Shown here: positions 12,383 through 23,454 of the stretch, in pieces | How positions within the stretch are numbered: position 1 is the stretch's first letter | Layout of the letters: the number at the start of each line of letters is the position of its first letter | Assembly (NCBI GenBank): GCA_023974075.1 | Contig: CM043808.1 | Span: 19,025,204-19,089,203 of the forward strand | Origin: Chaenocephalus aceratus | Lineage: Eukaryota > Chordata > Actinopteri > Perciformes > Channichthyidae | DNA length: 64,000 nucleotides | Reading direction: 5' to 3' | Made by a program: the position numbers and the translations under genes | Notes under the pieces: model-generated | The model's input: the letters and a program-made list of their open reading frames with translations, nothing else | What the model was told of the DNA's origin: nothing | Database searches by the model: none

Positions 12383-15300
12383 GTACCCCCCCTCTTACGG
12401 ACGGCTCCAGACGTCCCTGAAGCCTGAGACTGTTCTCTATCGAAGTCAGATATAAGGGGCTTGTCCACAATGAAGCTGCCTGGGATCCAGCACCTCTCCT
12501 CTAATCCGTACCCTACCCAGTCGACCAGGAACTGTCTACCTCTGCCCCTCTTCCTTTCAGACAGTATTTTGTCCACAGTGTATACTTGACCCCCGTCGAC
12601 AATCCGGGGAGGTGGAGGGGGCGTGGAGGCGGGGACCAGTCTGCTCTCTTTGACTGGTTTCAACTTGCTGACATGAAACGTGGGGTGGACCTTGATGGAC
12701 TTTGGAAGACATAAACGGACAGCAACAGGGTTAATCACTTTGGCTATGGGAAAAGGACCAACGAACCGGGGAGCCAGCTTCCTGGAGGCGACATGGAGAG
12801 GAAGATCCTTGGTAGATAGCCACACTCGTTGTCCGGCCTGGTACTTGGGGGCTGGACGTCGTTTCCGGTCGGCCAATACCTTAATGCGAACGGCACTCCT
12901 CTGCAACATATGGCGAACTCCCACCCAGACCCGACGGCAGCGGCGAACCAGAGCATGGGCTGATGGTACGGTGACCTCCTTCTCGAGCTCCGGAAACAAT
13001 GGAGGTTGGTATCCATGGACACATTGAAACGGGGAGATACCAGTGGCTGATGTGGGTAAAGTGTTGTGCGCATACTCCACCCAAATCAGATTCTTACTCC
13101 AGGTGGTAGGTTTCTCGGACGCTAGACATCTCAAACAGGTCTCCAAATCCTGATTCATCCTCTCCGCTTGTCCATTCGACTGTGGGTGGTATCCGGAGGT
13201 CAGACTAACAGTGGCTTGGATTAGGTGACAAAACTCCTTCCAAAAACGTGACACGAACTGAGGGCCTCGGTCTGAAACGACATCACTGGGGAAACCATGG
13301 ATCCTGAACACATGGGACAACATGGCCTCTGCTGTTTCTTTGGCATTAGGTAACTTGGGCATGGCGACAAAGTGTGCCATTTTAGAAAAACGATCAATCA
13401 CAGTGAGTATGGTGGTATTACCTGCCGATGTTGGTAATCCCGTCACAAAATCCAACGCAATGTGAGACCATGGTCTGTTGGGAATGGGCAGAGGTTGGAG
13501 AAGACCTGCCGCAGCTTGCCGAGAAGTTTTGTTCCTGGCGCACACAGGACATGCCGCCACATATTCTGCAACATCCTTCCACATCCCCGGCCACCAGAAT
13601 CTGTGTCTCACCATGAACAGGGTCCTTTTGTTTCCAGGATGACAGGTAAGTACAGACGTATGGGCCCAATGAACAACTTGAGATCGAAGTTGCTCCGGCA
13701 CAAACAAGCGATTCTGAGGACACCCTCTTGGGACAGGATTTCCAACGTTTGCCTGTTTGACCTTGGCTTCAATGGGCCAGGTCACCCTCCCTATCACTCG
13801 GTCTGGCCGCAGAATGGGATCTGGACTCTTGGGGACTGGCTCAGGATCAAACATCCTGGAGAGTGCATCAGGCTTTCCATTCTGCGAACCAGGTCGATAT
13901 GACAGAGTGAACCTAAATCTGTTAAAGAACAAAGCCCATCTGGCCTGCCTAGAGTTCAGACGTTTGACCTTCCTGATGTATTGCAGGTTTTTATGATCCG
14001 TCCAGACCAGGAAATCCTGCTCCGCTCCCTCCAACCAGTGCCGCCACTCCTCTAAAGCAATCTTCACCGCCAACAGTTCCCGATTTCCCACGTCGTAATT
14101 CCTCTCAGCAGAAGATAGCTTACGGGAGAGATATGCACATGGATGAAGCTTGTTGTCCCCCGCTGACCTCTGAGACAGTATAGCTCCAACGCCGTCGTTG
14201 GAGGCGTCCACTTCCACCACAAACTGTCGGTGGTGATCAGGTACCGTCAGGATGGGAGCTGTGGTGAACCTCCTCTTCAGTTCCAGGAAAGATTTCTCTG
14301 CCTGTGGATTCCACACAAACTGAACATGGGGAGAGGTAAGGGCATGGAGAGGAGAGGCAATAGCACTGAAATTGCGTATGAACCGTCTGTAAAAGTTAGC
14401 AAACCCCAGGAATTGCTGAACTTTCTTTCTAGAGTCTGGCGTGGGCCAATTAGCCACGTCACTGACCTTAGCTGGGTCCATTTCCACCTTGTTAGGGGAA
14501 ATCACAAAGCCCAAAAATGCCACAGAGTTCACATGAAACTCGCATTTTTCGGCCTTTACAAACAAATGGTTAGCCAGGAGTCTCTGAAGAACAAGGTGAA
14601 CATGGTTAACATGAGTTTTCTTATCTGGGGAAAAGATGAGAATATCATCGAGATACACAAAACAGAAAACATTCAGGAAATCTCGTAACACATCATTAAT
14701 GAGGGCTTGGAAAACAGCAGGTGCATTGCAAAGTCCAAAAGGCATTACCAAATATTCATAATGTCCCGTAGGTGTATTGAAACCCGTTTTCCACTCATCC
14801 CCCTCCCGGATGCGCACAAGATGATACGCATTCGTTAAGTCAAGCTTGGTGAATATCTTGGCTCCCTGTAACAGATCGAATGCCGTAGAGATGAGTGGAA
14901 GGGGATATCTGTTCTTAACTGTGATCTGATTAAGTGGACTGTAATCAATACAGGGCCTTAATGAACCGTCCTTTTTCCCTACAAAAAAGAAACCTGCTGC
15001 TGCTGGGGATGATGATGGCCGAATCAAGCCAGCTTTGAGTGATGATCCGATATACTCTTCCATGGCCTCCCTTTCAGGACCAGAGAGAGAATACAACCGT
15101 CCTTTGGGGATAGTAGAGCCCGAGAGAAGGTCTATGGGGCAATCATACGGTCTATGGGGAGGCAAGGAAGTAGCTCGTGTCTTGTTAAACACCTCCTTAA
15201 TGTCAAGGTAACACTCTGGCACTTTGGATAAGTCAGGAAAGTCAGAATGTTTAGAAGAAGTGACACTGTCCCTATCTGACGCCTGTTTAAAGTTCCCAGA

Positions 15301-15909
15301 TCTGGGCGGTCCACTCAAAACTGTATGAGAGGCTAAACATGAACGAGAGCACTCACTCCCCCACCCCTTAACCTTTCCTGTAAGCCAGTCCATGTGAGGG
15401 TTATGTTTAACAAGCCACGGGTAACCCAAAATGAGAGGCTGTTGAGCTGAGTTAAATAAATGAAAGCTAATACGCTCACGGTGCTCCTGATCTATGACAA
15501 TTTCTATGGGTTCCGTGCGATGAGTAACTGTACATAACAGGCGGCCATCCAACGCGCTAGCCTCTAATGGCTGATCTAAAAGGACAATGTTTAAGTTCAA
15601 CTCTTTAGCCAGCTCCCAGTCTAACAAGCTCTCATCAGCCCCAGAATCAATTAATGCATCCTGAGTCACAGTTTTATCATTCAGTTTCATTTGTACCTGA
15701 GTCAGTCTTCTCGAGGAAGGGTTGAAAGAAGTCACTCGGCTCACCAGCGTCCCTCTTCCCGCTGATGAGCCTGATCTTTTGCCCGACAGGCTGCCAGAAC
15801 ATGACCCTGCTGGCCGCAGTAGAAACACAGCCGCTCCCGTAGGCGGCGCTGACGTTCCTCCGGAGTGAGTTTGTCTCTTCCGAGCTGCATCTGTTCCTCC
15901 GCGGCGCAA
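12364..15909 (-). CDS. pol: Sushi-type Gypsy pol (protease-RT-RNase H-integrase-chromodomain)
   Basis: The 1181-residue open frame contains, in order: retropepsin with DSGAD near residue 88; RT with YLDD near 419-422; RNase H with acidic residues near D568, E611, D638 and D681; integrase zinc finger H750-H757-C787-C790; a DD35E core at D820, D880 and E916; a GPF module near 1051; and a C-terminal chromodomain at about 1109-1158. The chromodomain places it among chromoviruses and may direct insertion to marked chromatin. The frame overlaps gag (15741-16814) and is offset by -1, so pol is probably made by frameshifting. The first ATG-like start of the open frame is unlikely to be the real N-terminus. 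No internal stop is seen. Confidence 0.93.
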   Translation of the reverse strand: MRRGGTDAARKRQTHSGGTSAPPTGAAVFLLRPAGSCSGSLSGKRSGSSAGRGTLVSRVTSFNPSSRRLTQVQMKLNDKTVTQDALIDSGADESLLDWELAKELNLNIVLLDQPLEASALDGRLLCTVTHRTEPIEIVIDQEHRERISFHLFNSAQQPLILGYPWLVKHNPHMDWLTGKVKGWGSECSRSCLASHTVLSGPPRSGNFKQASDRDSVTSSKHSDFPDLSKVPECYLDIKEVFNKTRATSLPPHRPYDCPIDLLSGSTIPKGRLYSLSGPEREAMEEYIGSSLKAGLIRPSSSPAAAGFFFVGKKDGSLRPCIDYSPLNQITVKNRYPLPLISTAFDLLQGAKIFTKLDLTNAYHLVRIREGDEWKTGFNTPTGHYEYLVMPFGLCNAPAVFQALINDVLRDFLNVFCFVYLDDILIFSPDKKTHVNHVHLVLQRLLANHLFVKAEKCEFHVNSVAFLGFVISPNKVEMDPAKVSDVANWPTPDSRKKVQQFLGFANFYRRFIRNFSAIASPLHALTSPHVQFVWNPQAEKSFLELKRRFTTAPILTVPDHHRQFVVEVDASNDGVGAILSQRSAGDNKLHPCAYLSRKLSSAERNYDVGNRELLAVKIALEEWRHWLEGAEQDFLVWTDHKNLQYIRKVKRLNSRQARWALFFNRFRFTLSYRPGSQNGKPDALSRMFDPEPVPKSPDPILRPDRVIGRVTWPIEAKVKQANVGNPVPRGCPQNRLFVPEQLRSQVVHWAHTSVLTCHPGNKRTLFMVRHRFWWPGMWKDVAEYVAACPVCARNKTSRQAAAGLLQPLPIPNRPWSHIALDFVTGLPTSAGNTTILTVIDRFSKMAHFVAMPKLPNAKETAEAMLSHVFRIHGFPSDVVSDRGPQFVSRFWKEFCHLIQATVSLTSGYHPQSNGQAERMNQDLETCLRCLASEKPTTWSKNLIWVEYAHNTLPTSATGISPFQCVHGYQPPLFPELEKEVTVPSAHALVRRCRRVWVGVRHMLQRSAVRIKVLADRKRRPAPKYQAGQRVWLSTKDLPLHVASRKLAPRFVGPFPIAKVINPVAVRLCLPKSIKVHPTFHVSKLKPVKESRLVPASTPPPPPRIVDGGQVYTVDKILSERKRGRGRQFLVDWVGYGLEERCWIPGSFIVDKPLISDFDREQSQASGTSGAVRKRGGTVRFQR
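12383..12396 (-). promoter_or_regulatory. Polypurine tract for plus-strand priming
   Basis: On the minus strand, AAGAGGGGGGTAC lies immediately before the 3' LTR. This is the expected position and composition. Confidence 0.85.
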
Positions 15910-16814
15910 GGGGGCGCTGGTCGCTCTGGAGACGAAGTCCGGGTATTACTCCGCCAACCGTAGTGTTCCCTCTGTAACTTCCGTCCGAACAGTGGAGTGA
16001 AAGCTGTTTTCTCCCGACGTCTCTCTGCTAGACGTTGGTCCACCCGGATAGCCATGGCGATGAGCGAGTCCAATTCTACAGGCAACTCTAATGGAGCTAA
16101 CTGATCCTTTATGGGATCCGCTAATCCATGCAGAAACGCATCAAAAAGAGCCGCTGAGTTCCATCCACTCTCCGCTGCCAGGGTCCGGAATTCGATCGCG
16201 TAATCCGCCACTCTCCTCTGCCGTTGTTTGATGTTCACCAGGGCTCTCGCTGACTCTCTCCCGGGTGCTGTCTGGTCAAAAATGTTTTTCATAGAATCCA
16301 TGAATACCCTTAACGACTGGCAAACAGGCGAGTCTCGGGCCCATTCAGCTGTTACCCAGGCTCCTGCTCTTCCCGTCAAGTGAGATACTATGAAAGCTAC
16401 CTTAGCTTGATCTGTGGGAAATGCTGCGGGCTGATGTTTGAAATGAAGATCGCACTGTATCAGGAATGGACGACAGTTTCCAGAATCCCCGGAGAACTTC
16501 TCCGGTGAAGCGAGGCGGAGTGAAGACGATGGCATGGGTATTTGAACGGGGATCTCAGCAAACCCGACCTCCGCTGGACCGGAAAACTCTGCCGCAGGAA
16601 CAGCAGGACGTGCCTCGAGGTGCGTAAGTATGTCACGCATCTTTTCCGCCAGGTGATTTATTTCCGTTGTCACTGTTGACTGGAAGTGTTGCTGACGGGC
16701 ATTTAAGTCCTGAACCCCCTGATTCATTGTTGTCAGCTGTTCCTCATGGTGATGCAGGCGTGTTCCTCGCGCCTGCAAAGCCGTCTTTAACACGGTGGAA
16801 TCGGCTGAGTCCAT
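15741..16814 (-). CDS. gag: Sushi-type Gypsy gag
   Basis: 357 residues. The ATG lies about 20 bp after the end of the 5' LTR, directly behind the primer site. The N-terminal part looks like a coiled coil (about residues 15-65). A retrotransposon gag core follows ([36 protein letters not shown]). One CCHC knuckle, [14 protein letters not shown], lies near residues 330-343. This is the organisation of Sushi-class gag, the group from which the mammalian RTL/MART genes derive. It builds the particle and packages RNA. It ends inside the overlap with pol. Confidence 0.92.
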   Translation of the reverse strand: MDSADSTVLKTALQARGTRLHHHEEQLTTMNQGVQDLNARQQHFQSTVTTEINHLAEKMRDILTHLEARPAVPAAEFSGPAEVGFAEIPVQIPMPSSSLRLASPEKFSGDSGNCRPFLIQCDLHFKHQPAAFPTDQAKVAFIVSHLTGRAGAWVTAEWARDSPVCQSLRVFMDSMKNIFDQTAPGRESARALVNIKQRQRRVADYAIEFRTLAAESGWNSAALFDAFLHGLADPIKDQLAPLELPVELDSLIAMAIRVDQRLAERRREKTAFTPLFGRKLQREHYGWRSNTRTSSPERPAPPCAAEEQMQLGRDKLTPEERQRRLRERLCFYCGQQGHVLAACRAKDQAHQREEGRW

Positions 16815-16834
16815 CTTGTTTGGTCGGTTCGTTC
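16815..16834 (-). promoter_or_regulatory. Primer-binding site, self-priming type
   Basis: The 20 bases between the 5' LTR and the gag ATG contain, on the minus strand, ACGAACCGAC (16823-16832). It is exactly complementary to GTCGGTTCGT within the LTR (17029-17038). No match to a common tRNA 3' end (TGG start) is seen. Self-priming is established for Tf1 and reported for Sushi-like elements. Confidence 0.75.
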
Positions 16835-17263
16835 TGACACGGTGGACTCACAAGAACTCAGATGCACGATTCTTTCTTGACTTCAGAACTATCTTTTAAT
16901 ATAAAAAAGACTTCTCAAAGTACAAAGGTATCTAGGATCTACTAGGACACTCAAAAGTTCACTAGGTTCGACTAGGTTGCTCAAAGTTACACGAGGAAAT
17001 ACAGACATGGACTTAGTGTTGAGACAAGACGAACCGACAAAAGACAACAGAAAAACAGGGCTACATATACACAACAGTTAATGAGGCATAGGTGCAAACA
17101 ATCCAGAACAGGAGATCACTATCAAGCTGACAAGTGACACACCACCACAGGAAGTGATGACACCTGAAACGAGAGGACAGAGTCAACATCAAAATAAAAC
17201 TGCAAGGCCACCAGAATAAACACAAAACAATAAGCTCACAGACTCTAACGCTGAAACCTTACA
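16835..17263 (-). promoter_or_regulatory. Gypsy 5' LTR with promoter
   Basis: On the minus strand a TATA-like TATATGTA at 17062-17069 lies about 31 bp upstream of GTCGGTTCGT (17029-17038). Transcription starting there would place the self-primer at the RNA 5' end. U3 would then be about 17040-17263. Confidence 0.8.
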
Positions 17264-17514
17264 ATGTCCTTTTCCTCTTCAGATAAGAGTTGTTGGAGAA
17301 CATTATGCACTTTATTGAATTCATCCATAGCAGTTTTAAACATATCCATGCAATCATCAACATCATCAACATTTCCACCGTCAGTGAGCAGGGCTTTAGT
17401 TTCATTTAGTTTTCTTGTGCACACTCCAAGTTTCCCTCTGCGTGTGGCTGTGAGGGATTTTAAAAGATCCTCTGCCTACATCGCAGTTTTAGGTTCAGTC
17501 ATTTTTACTTGAGA
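17264..17514 (-). pseudogene. BEL/Pao gag N-terminus (beyond the Gypsy insertion)
   Basis: On the minus strand a short reading begins MTEPKTAM, meets an in-frame TAG and continues AEDLLKSLTATRRGKLG, KALLTDGGNVDDVDD and VHNVLQQLLSEEE. It joins the gag body through the ATGTC duplication. An early stop therefore precedes the body. The stop may be a mutation, or translation may start downstream in this family. Confidence 0.7.
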
Positions 17515-17946
17515 GTTGCTTTTGATTGTATTCAATCCCTTTGATCAGATTGCGTCTGTGTTAATCCATAACGCTGTTCTCCGCAGCGTGCGTAAGACTG
17601 GCTTGCACATACGTCCTTATTTCTTTGATGAAGCATTTAATCATTCCATCCATAACATTTGACACGTTTGGCTCATATGTTCATTTGCGTATGCATCCAT
17701 TGATTAAATCACAACAAGCATGACTCATCATTCATTTATTCCTCTTGTTTACTCACGAGTCCCACGCGCACTGCCTCGCGTACAAACATTTCCAAAACGA
17801 GGCCGACGTCTATCCTCCTCTTGTCTTTCCACACGACTCACGGAAGTTTCAATAAGGAAATCCTTGTATCCCTCTTTGCAGCGGGCCATCCACAGAAAAA
17901 GGGTTTCCAAAAAATAGTATCCATTCATGAGGCGGGTTTTTTACTG
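17515..17946. other. Region expected to hold the BEL/Pao 5' LTR
   Basis: Moderately GC-rich sequence upstream of gag on the minus strand. I could not match it to any segment near 4.4-5.3 kb, so no LTR pair is claimed. Confidence 0.4.
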
Positions 17947-18120
17947 TATAGCGGCCAAAATCATAAAAATATAAGAAAGAAATATAACGCAAAGTAAAGT
18001 GCCGCTGTGGCACCCGTCACCGAATTTTACCCATGCGTAAGAATCGCTGACGGGTGCCACAGCGGCACTTTACTTTGCGTTATATTTCTTTCTTATATTT
18101 TTATGATTTTGGCCGCTATA
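17947..18120. mobile_element. Palindromic MITE with identical 73-bp arms
   Basis: Bases 17947-18019 and the reverse complement of 18048-18120 are identical over 73 bp, separated by a 28-nt loop. The ends read TATAGCGGCC and GGCCGCTATA. A TA duplication is compatible with the ends but cannot be separated from the arm. A half copy is at 4583. Confidence 0.9.
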
Positions 18121-19617
18121 CAATTTTTAGCTAAAAGAAACACAAGAGTAATACCAAGCCTTTGAATTAGCATGGAGCTAAAAAATGCTAACTAATGCTA
18201 ACGGACTTTTGCACAGCACTCACGGTAGAAATGCCCTTATTACTTATCGTAACTGCACAAACAAGATATCCGATTAAAGCTGAGACTCCACAGATTCCAC
18301 ACATGTAATGTCATCACTGTAGGACCCCGAATTCCTGGAGCTATCAGCCAGAAAAGAGAAAGTAAACAATATCCGGTTTCAAAAATATTACAATAATTAC
18401 GTCTTACCTTTTTTGATTTGTGATCAAAAATTGTGTTCAACGGAATAAAAACGCCGCTCAAGGTTAATCCAATGTCTTTGTGTCACGTAGACATTTTTAC
18501 TGATAATCCATCATCATATTTATGGCAATATACTGGGTATAAAGTTTTGCCGTACAGGCTTGTACTTACAGATATGTTTCGTTTGCTTCTCTATTACGTC
18601 CGCAATGGTAATGTTCAGCGCCATATAGACTGAGAGTTACGACATCTCCGTTCACTCCAATGGACCACTTTTTTACAGCAATGGCGGATCGTGGAGCCTC
18701 TCAATCATTCCCCGGAAGTTAGCGCCAAGGCTAGCAGAGCTGTGGAGTTGCAGCATAATAGACCGTTCGTGACGGACTTTTAAAGGTAAGAAGAAGTTTA
18801 AAGATTTATATTGCGGATATTATCAGTACATCTGATTCAAATTAACATGTGTATTAAAGGATGTCAGTGGATTATCCCTAAATTAGTAGATTTAGGGAAC
18901 GTTTACAGATAACAGATTAAGCAAGTTAGCAACACACGTAGCCTTTCAATTGTAAATTCCATTCTCTTAATGTCATTTCGTTCAACGTTGTTGAATTAGA
19001 GAAGAGGGGCTTCTAAACGGGATTGTATGCGGGGGTGGAGGGAGTTAAATATTAGATAAATATAACTTTGGTGCGTGTAAGAGTGAGTGTTTTCAGCAGA
19101 GCCATATTGTGTCCTTGTGATTATGTCTGTATAATGTTGCAGCTCAGCTGATTTTGGATTGATGGCAAAGGGAGAGGGACTTAAGTGAGAGTGAAAACAC
19201 AAGGTAAGTTTAATACTACTGTTTTATATAAGTAAGCATACTAAACATGTATTATATCACTGTATTATATAAGTAATCTTGTTAGTAACCTACTGTATGG
19301 CAGGTGGAGGGACAGTGATGTTACAGGTGGAGGAGCAAGACTGCAAACTCACAAGACAGAGAAATCAAAGTTTGTTCTCCAGAGAAGAGGTTGATTTCAC
19401 TTACATTTTTTATTTCATATTTTCTAAAGATGTGGAAATGGCAAACAAAAAAAACTTGAGAGCTGTAACCAAGACAACTGTAACAACATGAGTAGAGAGC
19501 CACCAAGGTTTTTCAAGTCCCTCTCTTACTCCATTTTGCCAACCCAAACTTCCAGATACATGACAGGACACCTTGCTTGTTTTTGTTGTTTGCGCTCCTC
19601 TGGCGAGAGACAGCAAG
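18121..19617. other. Intergenic, nothing recognised
   Basis: No gene or element end identified. Short open frames here have no recognisable domain. Confidence 0.45.
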
Positions 19618-21042
19618 CGCATTTCGTGGCATCTGCAGGCAGTGGCAAGTCCTTCCGGCATATGCCACAGAGGCCGCTACTCTGTGGTAGCTGTGGCAAG
19701 TCTTTCCGGCATATGCCACAGATGCCACAACTTGCCGAGGCATCTGCCGCTGCTCAACGGGAGTTGCCACAAGATGCCAGAGTAAGAGAAGGTTTACTGT
19801 AGCTGCCACTCACCTTCCGTGGAAAATGCAGCTATTTAAACCCGTATTTATCGTGTAAAATGTCGCTGTTTAGGCATGACTTTATCGAACTGATCTGTAC
19901 ACAGGACTGATGTGCGATCTCTATTTTTCAAAAAGATTTTCATCATTTCTATTCAATTTTACTTGAAGCATGGTTTGCTAAAATAAACAAACGTGCTATA
20001 TTTATGATGAAATATTGGCGAGTGAGGGTTGCAACGCCCTTGGCAATTGTCGCTTCTTGAGGGGAGTTTCCACTGCTTGCTACGATAAACCAGGTATATG
20101 ACTAGTAAAGACAAATAATTAACAAATAAATATCTGTATGGACACAGCAACTTGTGCACTGGTGTTATTAGACTTGGCTACAGACTTAGGTCAGCTGTAA
20201 CTGATTGCAGTTGCCACTGCTAGTGAGATGCTAAGGTTAGTATGAAGGAGTATGAAGGAGGTCCTTGATATATTTCCATTAGGCAAAGGACTTATATTTG
20301 CCCCATGCCTTCAGCAGCAGCAGGCCATTCACTTTGATTTGATCCAGTTATGAAATGTCATCATTTCGACAATAAAGAAATGCTACATAAACGTTATCTT
20401 GCATGTTTTATCGAACCATCTCCGTTTCTAACTTTCAATATTTAAAAAGAGATCTCTCTCTCATCTGCGTGCGGGGGTGGGGCCTCACAGACATGCTGCT
20501 GCGCTGTGCACACAGTTCTGCCGGTAATGAATATTAGGATACATTTTGTGAGGAAACTTTTCCACCAATAATTCCAATAAGTATTCCAAAATGTATTCAC
20601 TTGAGGTTTACGAAAGTAACTGTATTCGGATTAGTTGTTTTTCAAATGTAACGCAAGCTGAATACAGTTAGGCTACTTGGTATTTGTATTCTGATTACGT
20701 AACGCCGTTACATGTATTCCGTTACAACCCAACCCTGTGTACAGATCATCAGTCCTGTGTACAGATCAGTTCGATAAAGTCATGCCAAAACAGCGACATT
20801 TTACACGATAAATACGGGTTTAAATAGCAGCATTTGCCACGGAAGGTGAGTGGCAGCTACCGTAAACGTTCTCTCTGGCATCTTGTGGCAACTCCCGTTG
20901 AGCAGCGGCAGATGCCTCGGCAAGTTGTGGCACCTGTGGCATATGCCGGAAGTACTTGCCACAGCTACCACAGAGTAGCGGCCTCTGTGGCATATGCCGG
21001 AAGGACTTGCCACTGCCTGCAGATGCCACGAAATGAGCCAGG
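19618..21042. mobile_element. Foldback-like element with about 300-bp inverted arms
   Basis: 19618-19910 matches the reverse complement of about 20745-21042. The arms start at CATTTCGTGGCATCTGCAGG and contain internal palindromes (GGCATATGCC, two per arm). The spacer ends near 20740 in a hAT-like motif (TAACGCCGTTACATG). No transposase ORF and no clear target duplication. Confidence 0.8.
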
Positions 21043-22010
21043 CCCTACTGCCTCTGGCTGGGTGCTGGCAGGTGGAGGGCAGTGATCCCTTCCCTTCTTC
21101 CCTCAATCTTTGAGACTAATGTAAGTAGAAGACATGGCACTGTACATTTTCGAACATTTAAAATATTATACCACTTAAAAATAAGAAATATTACTTTTGT
21201 TACTAAGAGTTCATACTTATTATACCTGTGTCACCTTTCACACTATAGCTGTTGTAGAGGCTAAGCCAACGTTTTAAGCCTCTGAGGATCCGCTTGGTGG
21301 GTGTAATTGACGCACACAAGTTTTCTGCCGAATAAAGGTCAGAAACAAAGTTTCCAGTTTGAAACAGTCCATTTATTTCCATTTTACTGGTTTCCATTTA
21401 CTTGCTTCTTTCCATATTCACCACACGATATTACTGTTTACACAATACCTTTGCTTTGCTTGTAATCCCGTGTTTGTGTGTGTGTGTTCTCTGTGTGTGT
21501 TCTCCGTGTGTGTGCTCCTTGTGTGTGTGTTCCGTGTGTGCTCCTTGTGTGTGTGTTCAAAAACTGTATGGGCCTTCCGGCGGAACCTCTCCCCAACACA
21601 CATAGGTTCCTACCTTTATACCCACAGTGAATTGGCTCCTACAGCTGTGATCATGAGCTATGGGCTTTGTAGATACAGGTCCCGGGGTGAATCGTGGTGC
21701 AGGGGCCCTTCTCTCTTTGACCACAGGGCGATGCACGAAGATGGTGGGTATAGCCTCTGCTCTCAGCCTAGTCTTGCCCTTTTTTCTCTTGACAAACTGG
21801 TCTGCATCAACATGTGCCTGCGGAGTGACTTGAGGTTACTTCACACACAGAACAACTCAGTTTTGTCTGCCCACATACATATTCCATAGTGGTTGAATAC
21901 ACAGTATTAGGAAACACTTTATACTTACTGGACATGTTATACTCATTACATACTGTATATAAAATATGACCAAGAATGTGAGACAACTTTATAGAAATTC
22001 ATATCACATC
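21043..22010. other. Intergenic with GT-rich low complexity
   Basis: Contains an irregular GTGTGTTC/CTCC stretch at about 21474-21560. The 176-residue open frame across 21359-21889 runs through that low-complexity stretch and shows no domain. Confidence 0.5.
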
Positions 22011-22378
22011 TGTTACTGATGCCATTTGTCATACTTTGTTAAACTCACAAATAATAAAGTTCCATAACTTCAGTTGGGAACAAAGACCACACCTTATCTC
22101 CCCAAGGCCATTTCCCATCCAATAGGTGTGCTATATAGGTGTGTATAACCCTTTCTCCTGTCTGTTACTCCCTCTTTCAGCACAAGAACCAGAGGGGGAT
22201 TCAATGGAGCCTGAATACCTGCACTGAGACCCTCACCCTGCACCCTGAGTCTCAACTCTGTGTTTTTCAAGCCTTTCCCTGTTTTTTTGTATTAAACAAA
22301 ACATTAAGCTTTCCCAATGGTGTGGTTTTCGTTTGGTGAAAAAGTGCAAATGCAGTGTTTGTATATAATTACATCACA
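22011..22378 (+). other. Possible retroviral-type LTR fragment
   Basis: A CCAAT motif (22118), CTATATAGG about 12 bp later and TATTAAAC further on resemble an LTR promoter plus leader. I could not find matching TG...CA ends with a target duplication, so this stays tentative. Confidence 0.25.
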
Positions 22379-22670
22379 TATTTTTTTGCTGTTGGTCGTG
22401 AAATTGCTCCTGCTGACTTGAGCCAGCCATTTTTTCCTCCGCTCTGTGTCAGTGGGGAAGCCGTACATTCATACTCCTTTCTCTGAGCGATTGGAGTATC
22501 CCCAGGCAGCACAGCAAACCATGGTGGCGACTAGGAGGCAGCACAGCAAACCAGGACAACACGGAGGAAAAGGCACCGACAAACTGCATGATATGCTATT
22601 CAATGTTTATTGAACTCCATGTATTTGCAATGGATGTTCCTAAAACAACACATTTAACATCATCATCATC

Positions 22671-22671
<1 letters not shown>
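22379..22671. other. Intergenic, nothing recognised
   Basis: No domain or repeat boundary recognised. Confidence 0.4.

Positions 22672-22735
<64 letters not shown>
22672..22735. repeat. (TGC)21 trinucleotide repeat
   Basis: About 21 uninterrupted TGC/CTG units, preceded by about five CAT units. It does not lie in a recognised gene. Confidence 0.97.
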
Positions 22736-23454
22736 AGTCCTTTGATAGTCACCTGTCGGTCTCCTGTCCTTTCTGAAAGCCATAAAGATGACATTAGTCA
22801 TTTAGATAACTTGTGTCCTCAATTACCAGGGGATTACTGAAACTACCATGAATTTAAGAAAATGGTAGAAATGAATCTAATCTGAATTTTAAAGCATTAC
22901 TTTAGATCCCCTCCCTCTAAATGTATCAATAAACATTAGAAAGTGATGCTCCTGACTACGATACAAGTTTAAGAAGATAATATTGGTTTTAAAGAATTCA
23001 AAGCTATAAATAAACAGCAACAGGCTCTTTAACCAAGGCACTGTTAGCCTAACATGTAAACTAGTTGTTCACACTAATCCTAATATTATTACTTAATATT
23101 AGCAAATTCTATTTTATTTTTTAAAACATATTGATGTAAATACATACACATATCGATTTGTTGTATAAATATTGCAAATCAAAACCTTTATTCACTAATG
23201 ATTACCAAAAATCGTAGTTCTATCTCCTGTTATCAATGCATTCACATTGCCCGCCATGAACTTCCGGGGAACGATCCTCGTCGACATGAACCACGTGACG
23301 ATAACCGTTTTTGGACTTCCGTTGTCGTAACTCTTCTATTATATGGCTCTGGTAATGTTTACGTGGATTTGGGAACTGCCCATCGATTCTATTGGATGTA
23401 ATGGTTAAGAAAAATTTGTAAATCACCCAAATCGACCAATGGGTTCCAGAGCAA
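22736..23454. other. Intergenic, nothing recognised
   Basis: AT-rich. No gene or element end assigned before the arm that begins at 23455. Confidence 0.4.

Larger units (their letters stand above)
11954..17263 (-). mobile_element. Complete Sushi/Tf1-type Ty3/Gypsy chromovirus
   Basis: Two 429-bp direct repeats bound the element (11954-12382 and 16835-17263), each beginning TG and ending CA on the forward strand. I count two differences between them, both transitions. ATGTC flanks both sides. Internally it has a gag ORF, an overlapping pol ORF with protease, RT, RNase H, integrase and chromodomain, a polypurine tract beside the 3' LTR and a self-complementary primer site beside the 5' LTR. 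ORFs are open throughout, so the copy is young and possibly competent. It is inserted in the gag gene of an older BEL/Pao element. Confidence 0.95.
5340..17600 (-). mobile_element. Degenerate BEL/Pao retrotransposon with two nested insertions
   Basis: Reading right to left on the minus strand, the order is gag start (17514-17264), gag body (11953-10772), aspartic protease and RT start (10762-9071), then RT end fused to the integrase C-terminal domain (6145-5357). The coding order and domain types are those of the BEL/Pao group: DUF1759-like gag, zinc knuckles, DUF1758/A16-like protease and Pao-type RT. A Gypsy element splits gag and a hAT element splits RT. In-frame stops and a large internal deletion make this copy defective. 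LTRs and target duplication were not identified, so the outer limits are approximate. Confidence 0.8.

Noticed and set aside
17515..18120. BEL/Pao 5' LTR including the palindromic MITE
   Set aside because: The shared 73 bp with 4583-4655 is explained by the MITE, since flanking sequence on both sides does not match.
21359..21889. 176-residue frame with Cys/Val-rich centre
   Set aside because: It is driven by a GTGTGT low-complexity stretch and no domain can be seen.
22011..22378. Claim of a defined solo LTR
   Set aside because: Promoter-like motifs are present, but no TG...CA boundary with a target duplication could be found.
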